Part shown: piece after piece, positions 18,183 to 26,799 of the stretch
How positions within the stretch are numbered: the stretch's first letter is position 1
How the letters are laid out: each line of letters starts with the position of its first letter
DNA from: Candidatus Hydrogenedens sp.
GTDB taxonomy: Bacteria; Hydrogenedentota; Hydrogenedentia; Hydrogenedentales; JAEUWI01
Direction of reading: 5' to 3'
DNA length: 64,000 nt
Assembly (NCBI GenBank): GCA_016125095.1
Contig: WGMK01000006.1
Coordinates: 62,001 to 126,000 of the forward strand
The notes under the pieces: model-generated
What the model was told of the DNA's origin: nothing
The model's database searches: none
What the model saw: only the letters and a program-made list of their open reading frames with translations
Position numbers and translations under genes: made by a program

Positions 18183-21100
18183 TTAGCGTTTGCGGGCGCC
18201 CGCGGCGGCCAGCAGCAGCGCGGCGAGAGCGGCGCTGCCCACGGGCACCGAGGGCACTTGCGGCAGGATGGTGAGGGCGCTGGTGCTCGTGGCGGTTCCC
18301 GCGTTGCCGGCGTGGTCGAATCCGCTCACGGCAATTTCGGCGGGGCCTTCGGGGTCGCTCTCGGTCACCTGATACACCCAGGTGTCGCCCGCCTTGCCCC
18401 CAAGGTCGGCCGGGCGGCCATTCACCGTGACGACCGGCGGCGAGGGCAGCTCTTCGGAAATGCCGAAGGTGAGCAGGACGGTGTCTCCGGCGCGCGCCTC
18501 GGAAGGCTCGGCCACGATGCCGGTGAAGGAAGGCGCGATCGAGTCGAAGGTCCGCGCGAGCACGGCCGACGCGAGGTTGCCGTTGCCAGCCGTATCGGTG
18601 AAGACGTCCGCCGGAATCCCGATGCTGAAGCCGCCCTGGCCCAGCGCCGACAAGGTGAGTGTGTACGCCTGGCCGCTGCCGGCGAAATCGGAGACGGAAG
18701 CATTCGTCAGCGTCCAGTCTCCCGATTCGAAATCCGCGGCGGGTTCGCTCAGGCCAACCTCGACCGCGATGGGCAGGTTCACGATCGAATCCGCGGCGCT
18801 CGCGATGGACGCCGTCGGCGGCGTGTTGTCGATGAGCACCGCCGCGCTCGTGACGCTGGACGCCAGGCCGTTGGCCGACAGGTCCTGCACGTCGCTCGCA
18901 GTATTCACCGCAAGCGTGAAGCTGCCATCGCCTGTAATGCCAGACACGGTCACCGTATACGCGGCCGGACCGCCCGCCACCGCCACGCCGCCATGTGCCG
19001 TGCCGCTGTGCGTAATCAGCACATCCGCCGCGTCATCAAAGCCGGTTACGTCCTCGTCGAACACCACAGCGAAATCCACGCTGTCCGCATTCGTCGGGCC
19101 GGTCGTCGCGGGGCCGATGGTCAAGACGTTGGCCGACGTGTTGTCGATCAATACCGCCGCGCTGGTGACGCTGGACGCCAGCCCGTTCGCCGACAGGTCC
19201 TGCACGTCGCTCGCTGTGTTCACCGCCATCGTGAAGCTGCCGTCGCCGCTGATGCCCGACACGGTCACCGTGTACGAGGCCGGACCGCCCGCCACCGCCA
19301 CGCCGCCATGCGCCGTGCCGCTGTGTGCAATCAGCACATCCGCCGCGCCGTCGAAGCCCGTCACGTCCTCGTCGAACACCACCGCGAAGTCCACGCTGTC
19401 CGCGTTCGTCGGCCCGGTCGTCGAGGGAGTTATCGCGATCGCGCTGGGCACGCTGTTCACCAGCGTGGTGCCGCCCGCGGACGAACCGTCGGCGGTTTCT
19501 ATCAATGCGCCATTACGCGCGCGCGCCGAGAAGGCATAGCCCGTCGCCGGGGCGAGACCGATCACCGTCGCCGTGCCCCACGCCGTCATCGACCGGAACA
19601 CCGGTGCCGCGCCCAGCGTGCCATTGGTCTGTATATACAATCCGCTGTTGGTTTCGCGCAGCGCATACTGCGTGGCCGCGCCATTGCCGTCGCCACTCGC
19701 TATAGTCACACTGAGCGAAGCTGCCGTGGGAGTCGACACCACCGGAGCCAGCGGAGTCGCGGAGAGCGTATGCCCCGTGGACTCGGGGCTGTTCGCCGTC
19801 TCGATGAGGTCGCCGGTGTTGCGCGCGCGCGCCACGAACTTGTTCGCCGTGCCCGAGGGCAGCCCGGTTACCGTGGTCGTGGCCCAGGCCGACGACTGCC
19901 GGAATACCGGAGTAACATTGAGCGCCCCGCTCGACTGCACCCACTGCCCGCTCCCGACGTGCTGCAACGCGTATTGCGTTCCCGTTGGGTTGTTGTCGCC
20001 GGGCTTGATGGCAATATTGACCGTGGTCAGCGTCGGAGCATTCACCGTGGGTGACAGCGGTGTCGCTGCCAGCGTACGCCGGGTTATGTTCGCCGTTCTT
20101 TCGCTGTTATAGCCGCTGATGGTGGAAGCCACTTGGAACGAATACTGGGTATTCGGCGTCAGCCCGGTTTGCGTCCAAGACGTAGAATCGGCCGGCCGGA
20201 TGATCTGCAGTATGGTCGGTGGGCCGCTCCCGGCCTCGCCATAACAACGGAAGCCGGTTTCATCGAGAGAGTTATCCGACCAATTCCATACGATGCTCGT
20301 AGGGCCTGTCGCGGTTCCGCCCGGATTGCTGGGCGCGACGGGCGAAAAGTAGAACACGGCAAGGCCTTCGCGAATACCGCCGTCAAACACGAAATTTCCG
20401 CCTAGAATCACAGCGTCCGTGGCAGCGGAGATTGCATAGACGGTGCCGCCTATCATTGGATTCCATGACGTAACGGCGCCGCTGGAACTATCCACTGCGG
20501 CAGCACCTTGCCTACTCTGGCTGCCGATGGAGGTAAACGAACCACCAACGTAGACCGAAGAACCTGAAACCTCGACTACATTAACGGTTGAGTTTGCATT
20601 GGGGTTCCAAGTTGAGACGCTACCCGTGGAAGTATTTACTGACGCGAGACGGTTTCGGGTTTGACCGCCAACCGTCGTGAACGATCCACCCAAATAAACC
20701 GAACTACCGGAAATGGCGAGGCTTCGTATTCGGTCATTAGGATTTGGTTTCCAGGAAGTTACCGCCCCAGTCGACTCGTTGACGGCAGCGGCTCCGGTTC
20801 TTGTTTGGCCTCCCACGGATTCAATACCGTTACCGCAAAAATACAGCGTGCCACTGCCCACCTCAATGTCATTTAGAAATGCAAGTATTCCAAAGGTGCT
20901 CAGCCCGACGCCTGCGTCCCATGCTGTTACCAATCCGGAAGTAGCATCTATAGCACCGATTCTTGTCCGTGATTGACCGCTAATGCTTGCTATTCCGCCA
21001 CAGACGAAGACACTACTCCCTGAGCGATAGATACGCGTCATGGGAGGCCCAAAAGTTGAATTTGCTTGTATAGTCGGGGCCCAGCTCGTGGCATTCCCGG

Positions 21101-21488
21101 TGGCGCTGCTTAATGCCGCAATATAGTTCCTGCTCGCCCCACCGACAGAACTAAAATTGCCTCCCAAATACACGGTGCTTCCCGAGACAAGAATGGCTCC
21201 GATTGGACCGTCTGGATTCGGATTCCATGCTGAAACGCTCCCCGTTGTTACATCAAAAGCGGCAAGGTTGTTGCGGGCTGTGGTGCCTATTTGAGTGAAG
21301 CTTCCTCCGACGTAGACCGTGTTTCCCGATCTTGTGATAACGTCTACCTGCCCGTTAACAGCGGGCATGTCTATGCGCGGCGTGTTGCTCTGCGACTGCG
21401 CCCCCGCAGCCGCCAGCACGACCACCGCCACCACCGCCCTCCCCAGCCAATTCCCGCGCGTCGTTCCCCGTTGAATCCCCTGCGACAT
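18183..21488 (-). CDS. Secreted delta-60-repeat propeller / fibronectin-III / Ig-like protein with C-terminal anchor
   Basis: 1101 aa. The ATG at 21488 follows AAGGAG; a signal peptide (GRAVVAVVVLAAAGAQS) follows. Residues about 30-380 contain seven or more delta-60 (DUF5122-type) propeller repeats with VYVGGSFTxIG and NRLASVNTSTGSVSTWNPN. Residues about 390-690 look like fibronectin-III modules, 700-905 are a tandemly duplicated Ig-like domain (105 aa each), then another Ig-like module. The end, VPVGSAALAALLLAAAGARKR, is a short hydrophobic helix with a basic tail, like a sortase/exosortase-type sorting signal. It is likely a surface or extracellular protein. Two palindromic sites and a -24/-12-like promoter lie upstream, suggesting control by the sigma54 activator encoded nearby. 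Confidence 0.8.
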   Translation of the reverse strand: MSQGIQRGTTRGNWLGRAVVAVVVLAAAGAQSQSNTPRIDMPAVNGQVDVITRSGNTVYVGGSFTQIGTTARNNLAAFDVTTGSVSAWNPNPDGPIGAILVSGSTVYLGGNFSSVGGASRNYIAALSSATGNATSWAPTIQANSTFGPPMTRIYRSGSSVFVCGGIASISGQSRTRIGAIDATSGLVTAWDAGVGLSTFGILAFLNDIEVGSGTLYFCGNGIESVGGQTRTGAAAVNESTGAVTSWKPNPNDRIRSLAISGSSVYLGGSFTTVGGQTRNRLASVNTSTGSVSTWNPNANSTVNVVEVSGSSVYVGGSFTSIGSQSRQGAAAVDSSSGAVTSWNPMIGGTVYAISAATDAVILGGNFVFDGGIREGLAVFYFSPVAPSNPGGTATGPTSIVWNWSDNSLDETGFRCYGEAGSGPPTILQIIRPADSTSWTQTGLTPNTQYSFQVASTISGYNSERTANITRRTLAATPLSPTVNAPTLTTVNIAIKPGDNNPTGTQYALQHVGSGQWVQSSGALNVTPVFRQSSAWATTTVTGLPSGTANKFVARARNTGDLIETANSPESTGHTLSATPLAPVVSTPTAASLSVTIASGDGNGAATQYALRETNSGLYIQTNGTLGAAPVFRSMTAWGTATVIGLAPATGYAFSARARNGALIETADGSSAGGTTLVNSVPSAIAITPSTTGPTNADSVDFAVVFDEDVTGFDGAADVLIAHSGTAHGGVAVAGGPASYTVTVSGISGDGSFTMAVNTASDVQDLSANGLASSVTSAAVLIDNTSANVLTIGPATTGPTNADSVDFAVVFDEDVTGFDDAADVLITHSGTAHGGVAVAGGPAAYTVTVSGITGDGSFTLAVNTASDVQDLSANGLASSVTSAAVLIDNTPPTASIASAADSIVNLPIAVEVGLSEPAADFESGDWTLTNASVSDFAGSGQAYTLTLSALGQGGFSIGIPADVFTDTAGNGNLASAVLARTFDSIAPSFTGIVAEPSEARAGDTVLLTFGISEELPSPPVVTVNGRPADLGGKAGDTWVYQVTESDPEGPAEIAVSGFDHAGNAGTATSTSALTILPQVPSVPVGSAALAALLLAAAGARKR
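18822..19418 (-). repeat. Tandem 315-bp duplication coding an Ig-like domain
   Basis: Two copies with an exact 315-base (105-codon) period, beginning at TGPTNADSVDF and ending at VLIDNT. The protein copies differ at only a few positions (for example FDGAADVLIAHS against FDDAADVLITHS), showing recent intragenic duplication. Confidence 0.85.
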
Positions 21489-21534
21489 GGCGCACTCCTT
21501 TCGGTTCGTTCCCATACCCACGGATGCAGGGATA

Positions 21535-21551
21535 CACCAGATATGTGCCAA
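21535..21551 (-). promoter_or_regulatory. Candidate sigma54 (-24/-12) promoter of the delta-60-repeat gene
   Basis: Read on the minus strand, TTGGCAC, ten bases on to TGGTG, approximates the sigma54 consensus TGGCACG-N4-TTGCW. The -24 GG is intact with the full TGGCAC; the -12 dinucleotide is GT rather than GC. The predicted start point lies about 35 bases before the ATG at 21488, and paired palindromes lie about 94 bases further upstream, the normal position of enhancer sites. Confidence 0.4.
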
Positions 21552-21644
21552 GGAGCGGGCAGGACGAAGCCACCCTGTAACACGCTATGCTACAAGGGTT
21601 TGCGCCGGTGTCGGTTTGGGGCGGCGGAGGGGCGATCGTTCCGA

Positions 21645-21684
21645 ATTTCAAAATCCGGAAGGGCGAAATTCCATTTCATGGAAT
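21645..21684. promoter_or_regulatory. Pair of 17-bp palindromic operator-like sites upstream of the delta-60-repeat gene
   Basis: ATTCCA-TTTCA-TGGAAT at 21668-21684 is a perfect 6-5-6 palindrome. A degenerate copy, ATTTCA-AAATC-CGGAAG, lies at 21645-21661, exactly 23 bases away (6-base spacer). The same two-site arrangement with the same 23-base period occurs at 29025-29064 upstream of the kinase gene. Confidence 0.6.
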
Positions 21685-21716
21685 CGGCGAGAGCGCGAGG
21701 GGAATGGGCGGGCGGT

Positions 21717-24700
21717 CTAGTCGAGCGTGCGGAGCGCGGCTTCGGGGCCGTTCGCGGTTTCAACCAGTTCGACGTTGTTGCGGGCGCGGGCGGCGAACCG
21801 GTGCTCGGTGGCCGGGGCCAGCCCGAGTACCGTGGTCGTCGCCCAGGCGGACGACTGGCGGAACACGGGTGTGGACATCAGCGAGCCATTGATTTGCACC
21901 CACTGCCCGGTGTTCCGGTGTTGCAGCGCGTATTGGGTGATGGCGGGGTTGCCGTCGCCGGGGGCAATGGCGATGTCCACCGAGTCCGGTGTGGCATGGC
22001 CGAGGCTCGGCGCGAGCGGCGTGGCAGCGAGCGTGCGACTTGTCTGGTCGAAAGGCGTGCTCTCCACGCCATCGCGGTTCCGCGACACGCCGCGGAAGGT
22101 GTATGCCGTGTTCGGCGTCAAGCGGTCGAAGGTGAAGGGGGCGATGGTCTGCATGAATCCCGACCCCGCGCCGGGTTCGACGATGGACACGCGGACGCCC
22201 GACTTTCCTTCTGCGAGGCCGGAAAATTCCCCGGCGGGTGCAACCGTCGCGGAGAACGGCGTCAAATCGGTGAATGCGAGCGCGGCGACGGGCTGCATTC
22301 TAGTAGAACAGACGGCCACGGGCGACCGCGCGCCTTCGATTCCCCCGCGCGCCGCGGCCGCACTGAACGCATACACGGTATTGGGCAGGCGGTCCTCCGC
22401 CGTCCACGATTCCGCATCGGCCGGCGTGGTGGCCGCCAAGGTTTGCGGGGCGGCCGTGCCGGGATCCGAATACACGTAATAGGACGTCTCGTCCTGCGCC
22501 ACGTCCTGCCAGGTCCAGACGATTTCCGTGTGCGAAGGCGAAGCACCCGCAGGGTTCACGGGCGCCGGGGGCGGCGGGGTATCGCGCCACACGCCTTGCG
22601 CCTCAGCGGCGCTACTGGTATCCGAAGCGAAGATATCGCGCACGAGCCGCGGCGCAATTTCTCCCGGCACCATCACCCACAATTCGCGCCCGTAGAGCGG
22701 GTCGTAGAAATCGAAGTAAACGATATTGCCCGCGCAACCCAGTACATGCGGCGCGGTATGGGCACCGGCATAGACGTACTCGGGCAAATACACATTCACA
22801 TTCGCCGCGCCCGCCGCAGCTATAACAAAGTCCGTGGGCAACCGCGTGGCGCATAGCGCGACAATGCCTCCGGGCAGGGCGGCGAGGATACTGGGCGCTT
22901 CCAGCCGCTGCACCGCGGTCGAGAACCGCTTCACTTCCAAGGTCTCCGGGTCCAGCCGGAAAACCATGCGTGTTCCCGCCAGTGATTCCGCCGCGTAATA
23001 CACGCCTTCGTCGGATGCCGTGAACAAAGAAGGAAAGCTACTGGCAGGTCCACTCAGGTGGTCGGCGGCCAGCGCAGCGGTTTCCATGCCGGTACGCCAT
23101 ACGCGCGGCTCCCATCCGTCCGCAGCGCTGTCGCCGCTGAACACCACCATGTCTTCGTACCTGACCCAAAGGCCGTCGGCCGCATCGATAACGGAGATCT
23201 CTGCGCGCGCCGATTCCGGCACGAGCGATTCGAGATCGGGGCCGGCCCGCCGGCCCAGCGCCGCACCTGCCACGCGCATGCCTGCGGCGGTGCCGTCGCT
23301 CTCGTAGTGCACACGTTCGCCGCCGGGGCCCAGCGCGTCGAAATGCAATCGGTCCTCGAGAACGCAAAGGTGCTCGATTCCCGGCGAAGCAGGCCCCTCC
23401 AATAGATCCGCGACAAGTTCCGCCGTGTCCGGCGTAGCGCGCCATAGCTCGCGCCCGTGCTGCGCGTCTTGCGCGGTGAAATACATCGCGCCGCCGAATG
23501 CCACCAGCTGCTCGGGATGGCTCGAGGGTTCGCGCCGTGCGGGCCGCATGATGTCTGCCTCCAGCCGCGTGCCCGCTTCGGTGCCGTCTGTGCTCCAGAG
23601 TTCCTCGCCATGCACGCCGTCGTTTGCCGCGAAGAACAGGCGCCCGTTGAACTCCGCAAGCGAGTACGGCTCGCCATCGCCCAGGCCGGGGTTGATGTCC
23701 TTCACCAGGCGCGTGCCCGCCTCGGTGCCGTCCGTACACCAAAGCTCTTCCCCCAGGGTGGGATGCTCGCAGGAGAAATAGCAAAGCCCCTGAAAGGCGT
23801 ACAGAGAATACGGATCGCCATTGCCGGGACCCGGAATCATGTCCTTCACCAAATGGGTGCCCGCCTCAGTGCCGTCGCTGGTCCACAGCTCCATGCCATG
23901 TGCTTCGTCCTGCGCGCCGAAGAACACGCGGCCGTCCACGTTGGTCAGCTTGTGCGGACCCGCGCCGCCTTTGCCGGGCCAGATGTCCCTTACCAGCCGC
24001 GCGTCTCCGGGTTTCCCGTCGCTCACGTAGAGCTCGCTGCCGTACTCGTCCTCGATAATGACCATGTAGCGCTTCGCGCCGGAGATTACCACCTCCGAGC
24101 AATACCAGTTCTTGTCGCCTGCATCGTACAGAAAGCAGTTGCCCTCCGGCGTGCCATCGTATTGCAGAATACCGCGGGTCCGATCGACGCTGCGGGCGGT
24201 AATCAGGGCGATACCCGGCGCGGCATCGCGGAAGTAGGTTCCGATATCCAGTACCACCTCCCCTTGCACCAGTACCGGTTCCGGAACGAAATCCGGTGGA
24301 TAGACGGCCCAGAATGCGCCCGCATCAAGGTCGGGCACCGCTTCCGCCAGGCAATAATAAAGCATGCCGCCATCCCCCACCGGCAATCCGCCAGCCATGC
24401 CGATCCCGTCGTATCCGCCCGGCACGGAGTCGGACGTAATCCGGGTGCTTTCCCGCGTGCCGCTGCTCACCCAGAGTTCGCGGCCTTGCTCTTTCGTGTC
24501 GGCGGCGAAATATGCCCAGCCGCCCGACACGGTTATGTCGGTGTCCCGCTGCGGCAGCGTAGTCGGCAGCATGGAGTACGCGCTGGCGCTTCCCTTGGGC
24601 ACGGCCATGATGCGGTTGGCGCTACTTGCGCCTTCCTGTCGCATCGACGCCTGAAAAATCACTCCGCCGCCGAGGCCGCGCAGCACCGTGGGGTTGGAAC

Positions 24701-24974
24701 TCGAGTATAGTGTGCCGATGTCTGCTGCGAGCCGAACGCTTCCGTCGGCGTCGTAGCGCCAGAGTTCGCGGCCGTGGATGCCGTCGTCTGCGCTGAAGTA
24801 CAACGAGCCGCCCGATACCACCAGTTCTGCGGGGGCGCTGCTGCACGGGTCGCATTGCACCGCCGTCACGCCATCGGACCGCTCTTCATGTCGCAGCGGG
24901 CTGTCCTGTGCGTAGGCTGCCGCGCATGCCGCGAACGCGGCACACCAGAGCGCGCCACGCCTAGCGAAGCCCAT
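21717..24974 (-). CDS. Secreted ELWxxDGT-repeat protein with fibronectin-III modules
   Basis: 1085 aa. The ATG at 24974 overlaps the stop of the sigma54-activator gene by 14 bases and begins a signal peptide (WCAAFAACAAAYAQ). From about residue 45 to 730 there are many copies of the ELWxxDGT repeat: GRELWRYDADG, GRELWVSSGTRESTRI, GMELWTSDGTEAGTHLVKDM, GEELWCTDGTEAGTRLVKDINPG, GEELWSTDGTEAGTRL. These form a beta-propeller-like secreted domain of unknown ligand. Residues about 790-1085 are fibronectin-III-like modules similar in wording to those of the delta-60-repeat protein (LAATPLAPSL..., FRQSSAWATTTVLGLAPAT, ALQHRNTGQWVQING), showing that the two proteins share modules. No C-terminal anchor is seen. 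Confidence 0.8.
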   Translation of the reverse strand: MGFARRGALWCAAFAACAAAYAQDSPLRHEERSDGVTAVQCDPCSSAPAELVVSGGSLYFSADDGIHGRELWRYDADGSVRLAADIGTLYSSSNPTVLRGLGGGVIFQASMRQEGASSANRIMAVPKGSASAYSMLPTTLPQRDTDITVSGGWAYFAADTKEQGRELWVSSGTRESTRITSDSVPGGYDGIGMAGGLPVGDGGMLYYCLAEAVPDLDAGAFWAVYPPDFVPEPVLVQGEVVLDIGTYFRDAAPGIALITARSVDRTRGILQYDGTPEGNCFLYDAGDKNWYCSEVVISGAKRYMVIIEDEYGSELYVSDGKPGDARLVRDIWPGKGGAGPHKLTNVDGRVFFGAQDEAHGMELWTSDGTEAGTHLVKDMIPGPGNGDPYSLYAFQGLCYFSCEHPTLGEELWCTDGTEAGTRLVKDINPGLGDGEPYSLAEFNGRLFFAANDGVHGEELWSTDGTEAGTRLEADIMRPARREPSSHPEQLVAFGGAMYFTAQDAQHGRELWRATPDTAELVADLLEGPASPGIEHLCVLEDRLHFDALGPGGERVHYESDGTAAGMRVAGAALGRRAGPDLESLVPESARAEISVIDAADGLWVRYEDMVVFSGDSAADGWEPRVWRTGMETAALAADHLSGPASSFPSLFTASDEGVYYAAESLAGTRMVFRLDPETLEVKRFSTAVQRLEAPSILAALPGGIVALCATRLPTDFVIAAAGAANVNVYLPEYVYAGAHTAPHVLGCAGNIVYFDFYDPLYGRELWVMVPGEIAPRLVRDIFASDTSSAAEAQGVWRDTPPPPAPVNPAGASPSHTEIVWTWQDVAQDETSYYVYSDPGTAAPQTLAATTPADAESWTAEDRLPNTVYAFSAAAARGGIEGARSPVAVCSTRMQPVAALAFTDLTPFSATVAPAGEFSGLAEGKSGVRVSIVEPGAGSGFMQTIAPFTFDRLTPNTAYTFRGVSRNRDGVESTPFDQTSRTLAATPLAPSLGHATPDSVDIAIAPGDGNPAITQYALQHRNTGQWVQINGSLMSTPVFRQSSAWATTTVLGLAPATEHRFAARARNNVELVETANGPEAALRTLD

Positions 24975-26799
24975 AATCGCTGATCTTCTTGTAGACGGTG
25001 CTGCGCGCGATATCGAGTATCTCCGCCGCGCGCTGCGTGTCGCCGCCGCATGCTTCAAGCACCCGGGCGATGTGCCCCCGCTCCACCTCGGCGAGCTTGG
25101 CCAGGGGCTGCGATTCTTCCATCGCAGACGCGGCGGGATCGATACCGAAGAGATCGGAAGCGCTCAGCATGCGGCCCTGCGCGGTGCGCAGCGCCCGGTG
25201 TATCCGCAGCCGCAGCTCGCGCACGTTGCCCGGCCACGCATATGCGCGCATCGCCTCCAGGGCCTCGGGCGCAAAGCCATCGCAGCCGGCGCCGCCGGGC
25301 GCCGTGTACTCGCTGCGGAAATACTCGGCCAGCGGTACAATGTCGTCCGGCCGGTTCCGCAGCGGCGGCAGCTCGATCACGAAACCGCTCAGCCGGTGGT
25401 ACAGGTCGAGCCGGAATCCATCGCCCGGCAGCGGCCGGTTGGTGGCTGCGATAATCCGGACCTTCGCCGTTCGCTCCCGCGAATCGCCCACGCGCCGGTA
25501 ATGACCCAGTTCGGCGAACCGCAGCAGCTTGGCCTGGTTGGCTGGACTCAGCTCGGCGACTTCGTCGAGAAACAACGTGCTGCCATGGGCCTGTGATACG
25601 AGCCCGCGGTTGGCCGCCGAGGCACCGGTGAACGCGCCGCGCACATGGCCGAACACCTCGCTCTCGAAGAGTTCATCGGGTATCGCAGCGCAGTTCACCA
25701 CAATCATCTCGCGCTCGGCGCAGGTCGAACCCAGGTGTATCTGCCGTGCCGCGAGTTCCTTGCCCGTGCCGGTTTCGCCCAGCAGCAGCACCGGCAGTTC
25801 CTGCGCAAGGCTGGCCTTCTGCAGGTGACGCCGCAGGTTGTGCAGCGCGCTCGACTTGCCGATGAGGCGGGGAAAGCCGGGATGCTTCGCGCGCAGTTGC
25901 TCGTTGCTGAGCCGCAGCATTTCACGTTCCGCCACGGCGCTCATGTAGGGCGTGTATACGTGGGCGAGGGCCATGAGAAACTCGAGGTCTTCCCGTTGGT
26001 AGCCATGCGCGCCCTCGGGAGCGAACACCGTCATCAGCGCCGCAGGTTCGCCGCCCAGCAGCAGCGGACACACCATGCTCTCGCTGATACCTCCGCTCTC
26101 GTCTGCACTGCCCGCGCGCATCAGGCGGGCGCGCCCGTCCTCCGTCACGGCCCCGAGCGAATCCGTTTCCGGAGCGGCCGCATTGTCGGGCCATTGCAAG
26201 GTACAGGCCAGTTCTCCGCCTTGCCGCTCGTACAAGAACACCGAGGCGCAATCGAAGCGCTGACGCAGCCACGTAATCAGGCGATCGCGGAGACTCGCGG
26301 AATCCTTGCACGCGGCGCACTCCAGCCCAAACTGAAACAGCGCCGCGTAGTCGCGCGCGGTCTGCGGCAGCCGGCGTAACTCATCCGGGGCGTTCACGGT
26401 GCGCAGCAGCCCGACTTCATTCGTTTCCAGCCGCAGCGTGTCGGTCTTGCCCGGGGTGGCCTGGTCCAGCCGCGGCTGCGGCCGGATGACCGAGATCAAG
26501 AATACGGTATCTCCCACGGCCAGCCGGTCGCCGGCGTTGAGCGCCGCATTCGAGACCGGCTTTCCATTGAGCAGGCTCGGATTGCGGCTGCCCAAATCGC
26601 GCAGGCGGATGCCATCGCCCATGCGCTGCACGCTGCAATGCGTGCGGGATACCAGGTCGTCTACCAGAACTACATGGCAGGTCTGGCTGCGGCCGATGAG
26701 CAGGGGCGTGTCGCCGATAATCCACGTCGCGCCGGGCATGGTGCCGCTTTGAACGGTTAGCTGGTAGACCGCTCCCTGCCCCGGTAGCGCTCCGTTCAT
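24961..26799 (-). CDS. FHA-GAF-AAA+-HTH sigma54-dependent transcriptional activator
   Basis: 612 aa from an ATG that overlaps the kinase stop codon (ATGA). Residues about 14-105 are an FHA domain with all key residues: IGRS (37), SRTHC (51-55), SRNPSLLNGKPV. Residues about 150-300 look like a GAF domain. Residues about 310-540 are an AAA+ domain with GETGTGK (341-347), GAFTGA (388-393, the sigma54-contacting loop) and FLDEVAEL (410-417). The last ~45 residues are a Fis-type helix-turn-helix (GDTQRAAEILDIARSTVYKKI). FHA domains bind phosphothreonine, so the protein is a likely reader of the kinase encoded just upstream. It would activate sigma54 promoters from upstream palindromes, as in the known FHA-type enhancer-binding proteins of myxobacteria. 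Confidence 0.93.
   Translation of the reverse strand: MNGALPGQGAVYQLTVQSGTMPGATWIIGDTPLLIGRSQTCHVVLVDDLVSRTHCSVQRMGDGIRLRDLGSRNPSLLNGKPVSNAALNAGDRLAVGDTVFLISVIRPQPRLDQATPGKTDTLRLETNEVGLLRTVNAPDELRRLPQTARDYAALFQFGLECAACKDSASLRDRLITWLRQRFDCASVFLYERQGGELACTLQWPDNAAAPETDSLGAVTEDGRARLMRAGSADESGGISESMVCPLLLGGEPAALMTVFAPEGAHGYQREDLEFLMALAHVYTPYMSAVAEREMLRLSNEQLRAKHPGFPRLIGKSSALHNLRRHLQKASLAQELPVLLLGETGTGKELAARQIHLGSTCAEREMIVVNCAAIPDELFESEVFGHVRGAFTGASAANRGLVSQAHGSTLFLDEVAELSPANQAKLLRFAELGHYRRVGDSRERTAKVRIIAATNRPLPGDGFRLDLYHRLSGFVIELPPLRNRPDDIVPLAEYFRSEYTAPGGAGCDGFAPEALEAMRAYAWPGNVRELRLRIHRALRTAQGRMLSASDLFGIDPAASAMEESQPLAKLAEVERGHIARVLEACGGDTQRAAEILDIARSTVYKKISDYGLR

Noticed and set aside
18171..20054. 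A 627-codon + strand frame opposite the delta-60-repeat gene
   Set aside because: Highly Arg/Gly-rich shadow of the repeat-rich gene.
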